DNA from: Aquilaria yunnanensis
Lineage: Eukaryota; Streptophyta; Magnoliopsida; Malvales; Thymelaeaceae
Reading direction: 5' to 3'
Assembly (NCBI GenBank): GCA_039654915.1
Contig: CM077600.1
Location: 76,579,992-76,643,991 of the forward strand
DNA length: 64,000 nt
Position numbers and translations under genes: made by a program. Below the pieces are notes generated by a model. It did not search any database. It was not told the origin of the DNA and saw nothing but the letters and a program-made list of their open reading frames with translations. Positions 1-10,200 of the stretch are shown here, one piece after another (position 1 is the first letter of the stretch; each line of letters starts with the position of its first letter).

Positions 1-1680
1 GCCTCATTCAATCAAATTTGCAACGATAGGAAAGTTCCTATCGTCGAGGTTCTAAGGAGAGTTCTTTAAGCCTCATTCAACCAAATTTCCAACGATAAGA
101 AAGTTCTTATCGTCGAGGTTCTAAGGAGAGTTCCTTAAGCCTCATTCAATCAAAGTTCCAACGATAGGAGAGTTCCTATCGTCGAGGTTCTAAGGAGAGT
201 TCCTTAAGCCTCATTCAATCAAAGTTCCAACGATAGGAGAGTTCCTATCGCCGAGGTTCTAAGGAGAGTTCCTTAAGCCTCCTTTAATCAAAGTTCCAAC
301 GATAGGAGAGTTCCTATCGTCGAGGTTCTAAGGAGAGTTCCTTAAGCCTCCTTCAATCAAAGTTCCAACGATAGGACAGTTCCTATCGTCGAGGTTCTAA
401 GGAGAGTTCCTTAAGCCTCATTCAATCAAATTTCCAACGATAGGAAAGTTCCTATCGTCGAGGTTCTAAGGAGAGTTCCTTAAGCCTCATTCAATCAAAT
501 TTCCAACGATAGGAAAGTTCCTATCGTCGAGGTTCTAAGGAGAGTTCCTTAAGCCTCATTCAATCAAAATTCAAACGATAGGAAAGTTCCTATCGTCGAG
601 GTTCTAAGGAGAGTTCCTTAAGCCTCATTCAATCAAATTTAAAACGATAGGAAAGTTCCTATCGTCGAGGTTCTAAGGAGAGTTCCTTAAGCCTCATTCA
701 ATTAAATTTCCAACGATAGGAAAGTTCCTATCGTCAAGATTCTAAGGAGAGTTCCTTAAGCCTCATTCAATCAAATTTTCAACGATAGGGGAGTTCCTAT
801 GGTCGAGGTTCTAAGGAGAGTTCCTTAAGCCTCATTCAATCAAATTTTCAACGATAGGAGAGTTCCTATCGTCGAGGTTCTATGGAGAGTTCCTTAAGCC
901 TCATTCAATCAAATTTTCAACGATAGGAGAGTTCCTATCGTCGAGGTTTTAAGGAGAGTTCCTTAAGCCTCATTCAATCAAATTTCCAACGATAGGAGAG
1001 TTCCTATCGTCGAGGTTCTAAGGAGAGTTCCTTAAACCTCAAACAATCAATCATCAATTTTTCTTCAACGATAAGAGAGTTTTTATCGCAGAGGTTCTAA
1101 GGTAGGGCCCTTAACCTCAAACTATCAACGATAGGAAAGTTTCTATCGTTGAGGTTCTAAGGTGAGTTCCTTAAGCCTCATTCAATCAAATTTTCAACGA
1201 TAGGAGAGTTCCTATCGTCGAGGTTCAAAGGAGAGTTCCTTAAGCCTCATTCAATCAAATTTTCAACAATAGGAGAGTTCCTATGGTCGAGGTTCTAAGG
1301 AGAGTTCCTTAAACCTCAAACAATCAATCATTAATTTTTCTTCAACGATAAGGGAGTTCTTATCGCAGAGGTTCTAAGGTAGGGCCCTTAACCTCAAACT
1401 TTCAACGATAGGAGAGTTCCTATTGTCGAGGTTCTAAGTAGAGTTCCTTAAACCTCAAACAATCAATCATCAATTTTTCTTTCAACGATAAGAGAGTTCT
1501 TATCGCAGAGGTTCTAAGGAGAGTTCCTTAACCTCATTCAATCAAACTTTCAACGATAAGAGAGTTCCTATCGTTGAGGTTCTAAGGAGAGTTCCTTAAC
1601 CTCAACCAACCAATCAATCAAATTTTCCCTTCAATGATAGGAAAATTCCTATCGCAGAGGTTCTAAAAAGAAAATTCGAT
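1..1680. repeat. 69-bp tandem repeat array (3' UTR of Tat/Ogre-like element)
   Basis: About 24 head-to-tail units begin the window. The first 15 (to about 1035) are exactly 69 bp, starting at 1, 70, 139, 208 and so on; later units vary in length. Each unit holds two short inverted repeats: a 10-bp arm pair ACGATAGGAA/TTCCTATCGT with a 2-nt spacer, and a TAAGGA/TCCTTA pair. The array lies just upstream of a polypurine tract and LTR, so it is read as the 3' untranslated region of the LTR element that continues left of the window. Tandem repeats in this position are known for Tat/Ogre elements. No coding potential was seen. Confidence 0.9.
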
Positions 1681-1778
1681 AACCTCATGATTTAGGCGGC
1701 AAGAAGGTTCTCAATGCCTAGCTAAGCCGGACGAAATTTAGTAACGACTTTGCATACATCATGTCCCATGAAGCATGC

Positions 1779-1792
1779 AAAAGGGGGGCAGC
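1779..1792 (+). other. Polypurine tract of the Tat/Ogre-like element
   Basis: AAAAGGGGGGCAGC directly precedes the LTR start TGTTGACACCC. A G-rich purine run at this spot is the expected plus-strand primer for LTR retrotransposons. Its position fixes the element as + oriented and the downstream LTR as the 3' copy. Confidence 0.8.
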
Positions 1793-2304
1793 TGTTGACA
1801 CCCAATTTCGTCCGACCGTTGGAAATTAATTAAAAAAAATTAAATTAAAAAAATTAATTAAAAGAAAATTATTATTATTATTATTAATTAATTATTATTA
1901 CTGAAAAGACTTTAATTAAGTTAAAATAAATTTTGTTTTATGAGGATTTAATTAAAAATGATATATGTGTATAAATGTATGTTTGTAACAAAAAGAAAAC
2001 TCCATAAAAAATGACAAAATTAAAAATTTTAGGGTAAAAATGACAAAATTGAGAAGTTTTGAGAAAAATTGACAAATTCTGAAAGTTCCAGGAGCATTTG
2101 GTAATTTTTAGCGTCAATTTTGGGCCAGACTAAGGTTTCTGGCCCAAATTAACAGAAAACGACAAAATTGTCAAAATCAGAAGCTTCTGAACCTTATCCA
2201 GAGTCTGAGAGACGTAAAGGACTGAAACTGTCATTTTACCAAATTAAGAGATAAGTTTGAATTTAATTAATTTTTAATTTTGAACAGTCCATAACCCCTT
2301 CCCC

Positions 2305-2312
2305 TATAAATA
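2305..2312 (+). promoter_or_regulatory. TATA box of the large LTR
   Basis: TATAAATA sits in the symmetric context CCCCTATAAATAGGGG, about 510 bp into the LTR. It is the likely core promoter, with transcription expected to start about 25-35 bp downstream near 2340. Inferred from sequence only. Confidence 0.6.
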
Positions 2313-2779
2313 GGGGTCCAAAATCTGTGAAGAAGGAATAAAAATAAAAATAGAAAAAATAGAAAGAAAGCTTAGAGCTCCGTTTTAAAAAAAGGGAAAA
2401 TCTCAGCCTTAGTCCCTAGCTTCTGCTCGCTCTGCCAGAAAGTTCCAAAATTTCTTTTTCTTACGTTTTAGCCATCTTCTTCCTACATCCGATTCTCTTT
2501 CTCTCTCCTCTCTTTTGCTCCGTCGCTGCCGTCACGCCTTCACGCCGTCGCCCGTCGCCTCCCCACGCCGCCGCCGTCGCTCCCACGCCGTCCCGTCGCA
2601 CGTTTCTCCCTTCTCCGTCGCGTCCCGTCACCCCCGAGTTAACCCCCCGACGTCGCCACCCCTTTTCGGCCGCCGTCCTCGTCACCTTCGTCGACCCAGA
2701 TCGCCACCGACGCCGTGCCTAGCCTCCTCCGCTGCGCCGCCCAGCCCCTGCATGCCGCTGTGCGAAGTCGTCGCCGTTT

Positions 2780-2805
2780 CCCCCCCCCCCCCCCCCCCCC
2801 CCCCC
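2780..2805. repeat. 26-bp poly-C run
   Basis: An uninterrupted run of 26 C in the GC-rich part of the LTR. Its exact length may be a sequencing or assembly estimate. The overlapping Pro-rich open frames are a by-product of it. Confidence 0.9.
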
Positions 2806-4804
2806 TCGCGTCCGCGTCGCCCCTGTTTCTCAGAATTCAAAATTTTGATTTCAGGGTAAAACTCCCTTTTAATCCTCCATCTTTTCATATTTATTCCTTT
2901 TGGTTACTAACCTTGTTTTTTTTATCTCTGCAGAACTAATAATAATCTTTATATTGTTTGTTTATTATTATTGTTATTAGTCACTAACCTTTTAATTTTT
3001 GCACAACTAACTTCACTAACTTTTGTTATTGTTATAATTGTTACTAACTTACTAACCTTACTAACCTTTTATTATTGTTATAATTGTTACTAACTTACTA
3101 ACCTTACTAACCTTCCTTTTATTGTTATTATTGTTATTAACTTACTAACTTGCTAACCTTTTATTGTTATTATTGTTATTAACAACTAACTTTACTAACT
3201 TTGCTAACTTTTATTATTGTTGTTATTATTATTGTGTTATTAAAGTGGATGGCCAAAAAGCCCCACTTTATTATTATTAATTGTCTTTTTTTGGTGGTTA
3301 AATTTATTTCAATCTTAATTATTATAAATAATAATAATAAATTATTATAAAAAAAAAAAGAATTATTAAGGCTAATAAAAATCATTTTTAAAAGCCAATT
3401 ATCTTTTATTATTTAACTTTTTATTCCTTTTGTTAAAAATTAATAAACAAACATAATTAAATAATGCTAAAAATATATAAATCAATTATTTTTTTAACAT
3501 ATCTTTAAAGTAATGATATTTAAAATTTAAAAATTCAAGAAAAATAATAATAAAATTATGATTAAAATTAATAATTAATTAATTAATTAAAAAATTAAAT
3601 TTAATGAAAAATTAATTCCATGTCCAAATGATCCGCCATGATCCATGGCTTGGAAACTATTTTAAATAAAGTATATAAAATATTTTTAATAAAGTATATA
3701 AATAATTTTTTTATTATTATTTAAAAAATAAAAACTTTGGGCTAATATTTTTACTTATCTTTTTATCCAGCAATATATTACTTATTTCTTTTAAAATAAT
3801 AAAATATAACTTTTTAGTTTCTTTATTAATAAAAAGAATAAAAGGGTAAAAATTTTTGAGCTAATATTTTACTTATTTTTTTCCAGTAATATTTTACTTA
3901 TTTCTTTCAAAATAATTAAAAGATGTAACTTTTTGTTTCCTTTATTAAACAAAAATAAAAATTTTAACCAAATGATTTCAAATAAAGGTAATAAAAATAA
4001 ATAAATAAAAAGAACTAATTTTTTTTAAAAAATATTTTAGATTTATTAATTAGATGTATTTTTTTTAGACTTATAAATTAAATAATTACTTTTGGTTAAT
4101 CTTTATTCAAAAAAATTAAATAAATATCAAGACTCTTCTTTTTGTTTAAAATATACATATAAATTTTTGGTTTCTTATAAATAATTACTTTTGGTTAATC
4201 TTTAGTCGAAAAAAAATTAAATAAATATCAAGACTCTTCTTTTTGTTTAAAATATACATATAAATTTTTAGTTTCTTTATTAAATAATCACTTTTGGTTA
4301 ATTTTCTTATAAAAAATAAAACAAATAAATATCAAGACTTTTCTTTTATTTTTGAAATATACACATAAACTTTTGATTTCATTATTAAATAATTACTTTT
4401 TGATTCACCTTTTTATCAAATAAAATATTAAGACTTTTCTTTATACATATAAATTTTTTTTGGTTTCTTTATTAAATGAATAAAATCTTGATTAAATAAT
4501 CACTTTTTTAGTTCATCTTTTATTAAATAAAAAAAAATAAACATAACATAAAATATATAAATTTTTCTTTTATTTCTTTTATACATATAAATCCTTAGTT
4601 TCTTTGAATAAAAATTTAATTAAATAATTTCTTTTTGGTTCTTCTTTTATCAAATAAATAGAATAAACATAAAATAAATGTCAAGATTTTTTTTAACTCT
4701 TTAGTTTCTTTATTAAATAAAAGAATCTTGATATTAGATAAAATTAAAAAAAATACTTTGTGGGTCCTTTATAAATTGAATAATTACTTAAAATAAAATA
4801 ATAA

Positions 4805-5035
4805 AGATCTTTCATTAAACAAGAACATAAAAGAAAAGAAAAGAAAAAGAATAAGAAAGAAAGAAAAGAATAAAAAAAAAAAGAAAAAAAAAAGAAAGTA
4901 AAAGAAAAGTAAAAAGTAAAAGAATAAGAAAGAAAAAAAACAAATAAAAGAAAAGAATAAAGAAAATGAAAAGAAAGAAAGAAAAGAAGTAAAAATATAA
5001 AAAATAAAAAAAAATAAAAAAAAATGTTTTTAGTT
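4805..5035. repeat. Purine-rich AAAGA/AAGAAA low-complexity tract
   Basis: About 230 bp of almost pure A/G on the + strand within the AT-rich part of the large LTR. The opposite strand reads as a Phe/Leu/Ser-only open frame, which is a composition artefact. Confidence 0.85.
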
Positions 5036-5602
5036 AACATTAAAGATCATTAACAAATCTAAAATTTAATAAAAAGACTTATAAATTAGTAATTAAATTA
5101 ATAATTAATTCCATAATAATAATAAGAATTAAATAATTGTCATATCCGGATGATCCGGCAGGATCTACGGTTTGGAAAACGTATATATATTTTTAATTAA
5201 ATAAATTAAATAAATACAAAGATAAAAATCCATATTTACGATACGGATTAAATTATTTAAAATTTCGTCAAATTCCGTGTCCGGGTGACTCGGTAGAGTC
5301 CATGGTTCGAAATTAAAACTTCCGTGTCCGGGTGACTCGGCAGAGTCCATGGTTCGGAAATATCAAAATTTATACAAATTAATTACCAAAAATCCACATT
5401 CGACTAAATAATTCAGTTAAAATTTCTAATTTCGAAAATTAACTGAAGTTGTTTAAAAGCAAAGCAAAACAAAATTAAAATCAACTAAGGTGCCAATTTT
5501 GGGCGCTATAACAATATTGTTTTAGCGTAACCGTACTCCCAAACCCCCGAACTCTCACAGACCATATTTAAGGTGTCCAATCGACCTAGGTAAACCGATT
5601 GG

Positions 5603-5612
5603 TGGCGACTCC
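5603..5612 (+). other. PBS-like motif TGGCGACTCC
   Basis: These ten bases match the complement of the 3' end of plant tRNA-Arg (CCA plus GGAGTCG), the primer known for Ogre elements; the match stops after ten bases. A PBS is expected after a 5' LTR, not at the end of a 3' LTR. Either the LTR ends in a sequence that resembles the PBS, or the LTR came from a recombination event. Confidence 0.35.
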
Positions 5613-5633
5613 AGAAAACCCGACGTTGCCACA

Positions 5634-6429
5634 ATGCCCCTACTTGGCTGTATAAAGTATAATGTTTGCAATTTCATATTAGGTCAGTATAAAGAGGACT
5701 ATTTCTAAAGGTGCTATCATCTTCAGTCATGGAGGTATGTGTATAAGGATTTAATACAATTAGAAAGTGTATGTGTATAAGAAGTTTCATTCAATTGGAA
5801 AGTGTAACAATTTTATAAGTGGTTGGTGTGATCTTCGAATTAGTTCTCTTCCATTTTTCTCTTTTGTAATTTCTTTTTTGAATATTATTGTGCCATTATG
5901 CACACCCGTCCTACTAAATACAAGCCTCTTATTTTATGCCCCTTGTGAATTACTATAACTAGATGGAAGGTGTCTGATCGGTGAAGATGGTTGTCTATGT
6001 TGTGCAAATATTCTTTTCAGTGTTGTGGTACTATACAATTGTTGTTGTACTTCTAGATAGATTTGTGTCTAACGCCATGTAGTCTGATGTGATTTGTGGG
6101 TACCCTATAGTGCCATTGTTTTGATGGATGTTCGAACTCATAACCAGTTGTTTCTGGTATTGTTTTTTCTACTAATGTTTAACTTTATTGTAGATCTGTC
6201 AGCCCTCATTGTCATCTTCTTTATATTTTGCCAATACTTATGGTTTGAGACACTGGCTCTTTTATCTCTGGTTTTATTTGGTTTATCATCTGCTCTTTGT
6301 TTCACCTTATTAGGACTTCCTTGGTTTTGAGTTTGATTAGTGTTTGTTTACTGTTTTCTTTTCTTCCAATAGAAAGTTGTAGTATTAGTTATTGAGTGTT
6401 TAAAAGGACTTTTATGGAGACATTTCCTT
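5634..6429. other. Unassigned sequence between two LTR elements
   Basis: About 800 bp of moderately AT-rich sequence. An open frame at 6094-6330 is hydrophobic throughout and resembles nothing I know. I see no gene, RNA or repeat here. It is the left flank of element A and should resume at 17018. Confidence 0.5.
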
Positions 6430-6978
6430 CCTAGTGATAGCCGAAGGCCTTTCGCCTCTTCCAGTACGCGCTTCCCCGAAGGGCCGTCTGGGGAGCCTGA
6501 TGTAGCTCGGAAATAAGCATTGCCAACGACCTCGGCAGAAGTGGAGTTGAGCACGACAAACTAAGCACTTTGACTAAAACGCCAGAATTATTTAAATGTG
6601 TTGCCGGCTACCTCGGGAAACCGAACATATCGTCTTCGGGAGCAAAGAGCCAGCTACTGAAAGCAGGAGAGATTCCCCCGAAGGCATAACTCCCCGAGCC
6701 ACCAACATGATTCCCGAGGAAGGGCGTCTGTGCCAAGGGGGCGACCTTGCCCAAAGGGCCTCGGGAGTACGGCAAGAGCATTTAATGAGCATTTAAGGAG
6801 CCTCTGACAGGAAACCCACACGCCGCCTGAAACGGTGACTTGACGCACTGACGCCGTCCAAGTCCCATCTCAGCCACAAAACCAGGAGCCTACAGACGGC
6901 TACCTGTTCCCTACGCCCAGAAAGCACAGAGAGGATCTGACCGAACAGGTGTCAGGATCTGAACGGGCCAGGCATTTC

Positions 6979-6986
6979 TATAAATA
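6979..6986 (+). promoter_or_regulatory. TATA box in 5' LTR of A
   Basis: TATAAATA, conserved in the other LTR of A (16699-16706) and in both LTRs of B (32822-32829, 42521-42528). It is about 280 bp upstream of the gag ATG. Confidence 0.75.
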
Positions 6987-7061
6987 CTGGGAAAAAGGAC
7001 TTGGCAAGGGATCGGATCCATCCCCTCTCCGTGATCAGCCCTCGCCCATAGCTGAAAATAT

Positions 7062-7121
7062 ATGCAGGCTAGCTCTCGCACCTTTCTAGTGTGCCTACTT
7101 TATTCATTCTCAGAAAACTGA
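7062..7121 (+). other. Upstream ORF in the gag leader of A (19 codons)
   Basis: The only ATG I see between the presumed transcription start and the gag start opens a 19-codon frame ending TGA at 7119-7121. The leader of B seems to lack any upstream ATG, so this is probably incidental, but it could lower gag translation. Confidence 0.3.
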
Positions 7122-7260
7122 CTTGGGCGTCGGAGGCTCCTCCCCGGAAAAACATCCCGGGGACCTCCTAACCTTTCCTTTTGGGCTCTTCAGGTACCAC
7201 TCCCTGGGAAACCTCCACTCCGGGCGTTCTCCTCCTCAGGAAGTCCCTCCAGAAGCCACC

Positions 7261-10200
7261 ATGTCCTCCAGCGAAGATGTCTCCGGACATCATTTGGCGC
7301 CATCTGTGGGAACCGACCCTCAGGTTGCCGTCGTTGAGACTCGGCGTTCTAAGGACAAAGGACTCCCGAAGTCCCCGTTCGCGCCTGAAGTCCAACCGGC
7401 TGCTGAGCAAACTCTTCCAGGGACTTCCACGCCCGAGGAAGAACGTCCTCTGGTCATAACCATGAGCTTCCTCCGTGACTTCCAACGCTCTGTTGTGGCT
7501 GAGATGACACAACAGATAGACAGAAGATGGCCACAACAAGCTCAAACCCAAAGGTCTCCTTCACCGGTACGCCATCGGGAAAAGAGCCGCAAAGCAGTCC
7601 GCCGCAGTTCGGGGAGTGAAGACCCACGTGAGGAGTCTTCAACAGAAAATATGCCCCTCGGGGCACGCCTTCCAGGGCAAACGGGGCCCAACCAACCCAA
7701 AATTCTACGCCGAAGGAGCCCTTTGCCTGAGACGAGGTCACCCTCTCCCCGACGACGGAGCCATTCTCCGAAGAGGCGCCGTCAATCTCCTCCACCTGAG
7801 GAAGAACCTAGCGCCACCGCCCTCATGGAGAAAATATTGGCAAGGCTGGACAGAGTCGAGAAGCAGGTGGCTCGCAAGCCAGTTTGGGCCAGACTGTCTG
7901 AGTCTTTTTGTGGGGATCAGTCTCCTTTCACTCGAGCTGTGGTCGAGGCAGCTATGCCAGGTGACTTCAGGGTACCTCGGCTAGAGACGTACGATGGTCG
8001 GACCGACCCACAGGCCCATCTGACGAAGTACAGATGCAGCATGATGATGCACGGTGCGGACGACGCCACCTTGTGCAAGTGCTTCGAGGTCACCCTCTCT
8101 GGGCCAGCAACCGCGTGGTACAACTCCTTGGCTCCAGGAATCATTGGAAAGTTCCAGGAGTTATCAACAGCCTGCACCCAACAGTTCATCGGGAGTCGCC
8201 CGACGGCGAAGATGCCCGTTCAAATGTTTGACATAGCGCAAAGAAGCGGAGAAACTATACGCGACTATGTCGAGAGGTTCAACAGAGAGGCTTTAAGTGT
8301 TCCAGACTTTCGGCCCGAAATACGCATCCTCGCCATGACAAGGGGCCTTCGGAGGGATTCCCAACTCTTCTATGAATTCTCCAAGGACCCTCCAGACACA
8401 CTGGGCGAATTCTACCGACGGGCCGAACAGCACATGACGGCCGAAGAACTAAGAATGGGCGGACCCAGGCCCGAGCACACCCGTGGCGAGGGGTCCAGCC
8501 AGCAGGCACGCTATCCGACCAACCAGCCACCCCGACCTCGAAGAATGCAAGGAAGGAAACCCCCAAACTTCACAGCGCTGAACACCACGAGGACCAGCAT
8601 CCTCATGACTCTGGAGAGGCAGGGAACACAAGTTCAGAGGCCAAGGGCCATGACCGCTGAAAATACAAAAACCATGAAGAAGTTCTGCCAATTTCATTGC
8701 GATCATGGCCACGACACCGAGGATTGCTTCCAGCTGAAGAAGTATATTGAATCGCTGATAAAAGAAGGCCAACTTCGGCGGTACCTACGGTTGCCTTCCC
8801 CGAAGGGGAGGAAAGAGGAGGAAGGAAAGGTAGAAGATGAGGACTACGACTCCGACAGGCGGAGAAACCGAAGTCCGAAGAGGCGCCCTCCACCCCCTGC
8901 GGGAGTCATACAAACAATCACGACGGGGCTCCCATCCTCGGAAAGGAAAAGGAAGGCCAGGGAAATAGCTGTGATGGACTATCAAAGTCCGGCGAAGAAG
9001 CTATCCCGAAAAGATGGTTCCACAGTCGTCTTTCCTCACAACGACCCACTCCTGATCATGGAAAGAATTGGAAACTGGGATGTCAAAAGGGTATTACTTG
9101 ATGACGGATCAAACGCTGATGTCCTATTTTCACAACTGCTGCCGAGCTTGGGCATATCCATCAGCGATCTCAAGCCTGTCACTTCACCGACCTTTGGGGT
9201 AGGACCGTCCGAGTTACCCATCCTGGGATGGATCGACCTTCCATTAATGATGAGAGGGACTTCGGTCAAAGGACCAGCTGAGTTGTTTGCCTCCACAATG
9301 GCGAGGTTCATCGTCATGGATGTCCCCTCATCATACAACGCCATCCTTGGAAGGCAGACGCAGGGAAATCTGCACATTCGCCCTGACGTGAGATATTTGA
9401 CTGTCACTTTCGCCACCAAGGAAGGAGACGCAGAAATCTTCATAGATCAGGGCGAAGTAAGAAAGGTGTTCGTCAAAGCCCGAAAAGCTCCAGCAAACAA
9501 TTCCACACAAGCTGTAGAAGTAGGGGCTTCAAAGTCAAAAAATGGCGAGAAAGAAGATTCTGGCAAGGTAGAAATGGAAGAAGTGGAACTCATCCCAGGA
9601 CGAAGTACCCGAATAGGGAAAAATTTGTCCGAAGGAGATAAGAAGAAACTTGTATCCTTCCTGATAATGAATAAAGACCTGTTCGCCTACTCGCCGAAAG
9701 ACATGCCGGGGGTAAATCTGCGCGTAGTACAACATAGCCTCAAAGTAAGTCCGGAAGCAAAACCTGTCCGGCAAAAGAAACGGGGCATTTCAGCCCATAA
9801 AAATGACTTCGTCAAAACTGAAGTCCAACGTTTATTGGAGGCAGATGTAATCAGGGAGGTCAAGTACCCCGAATGGCTAAGCAATGTGGTGATCACCACA
9901 AAAGAAGGAAGCAACAAACTTCGGATGTGCATCGACTTCAGAAACCTGAACGATGCTTGCCCAAAAGATTCATATCCTCTCCCGCCAATAGATCAACTGG
10001 TAGATTCAACTGCCGAATACGGGCTCCTAAGTTTCCTAGACGCCTCCATCAAATAAAGATGGACCCCGAGGAGGAAGAAAAAACAGCCTTCATCACCGAG
10101 GGGGGGACGTACTGTTACACCAGGATGCCGTTCGGGCTCAAAAACGCAGGAGCCACCTACCAGAGGTTGATGAGCAAGGTCTTTAATGACCAAATAGGGA

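Larger units (their letters stand above)
1793..5633 (+). mobile_element. 3' LTR (~3.8 kb) of a Tat/Ogre-like Ty3/gypsy element
   Basis: The LTR begins TGTTGACACCC immediately after the polypurine tract; to my knowledge this start is typical of plant Tat/Ogre LTRs. Its great length also fits that group. The right end is uncertain. I chose ...GTTGCCACA at 5633 because it obeys the TG...CA rule, but a PBS-like TGGCGACTCC at 5603 could mean it ends near 5602. The other LTR and the internal region lie left of the window, so no TSD can be checked. Inside are a TATA box, a CT- and GC-rich stretch (2440-2830), then about 2 kb of AT-rich sequence. Short open frames here are Pro/Arg-rich or poly-Phe low complexity and are not annotated. 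Confidence 0.75.
6435..7292 (+). repeat. 5' LTR of element A
   Basis: Runs from TGATAGCCGAAGG to ...CCGGACATCA, 858 bp, matching 16155-17012. It contains the TATA box, the presumed transcription start near 7010, a leader and the first ten codons of gag (ATG at 7261). Confidence 0.95.

Noticed and set aside
1..1680. CRISPR-like array (regular 69-bp period, palindromic blocks)
   Set aside because: The whole unit is repeated with no unique spacers, and the context is a plant retrotransposon 3' UTR.
2515..2939. Pro/Arg/Ser-rich open frames in the large LTR
   Set aside because: They come from CT-rich and poly-C composition and occur on both strands over the same bases. No domain, no conservation to compare, and they lie in an LTR leader.
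4744..5040. 98-codon Phe/Leu/Ser-only frame on -
   Set aside because: Pure by-product of an A/G-rich low-complexity tract.
1793..5633. Host gene with a TATA box and Pro-rich first exon
   Set aside because: The polypurine tract, TGTTGACACCC start and preceding tandem repeat identify an LTR.
6094..6330. Hydrophobic 78-codon frame that looks like a membrane protein
   Set aside because: T-rich sequence gives hydrophobic codons by chance. No partner exons, no family resemblance.
7168..9932. Many 60-135-codon frames opposite to gag-pol (and likewise opposite to B)
   Set aside because: GC-rich coding DNA produces long shadow frames on the other strand. They lack splice or promoter signals and are not kept between A and B, unlike the gene at 13120-15492.
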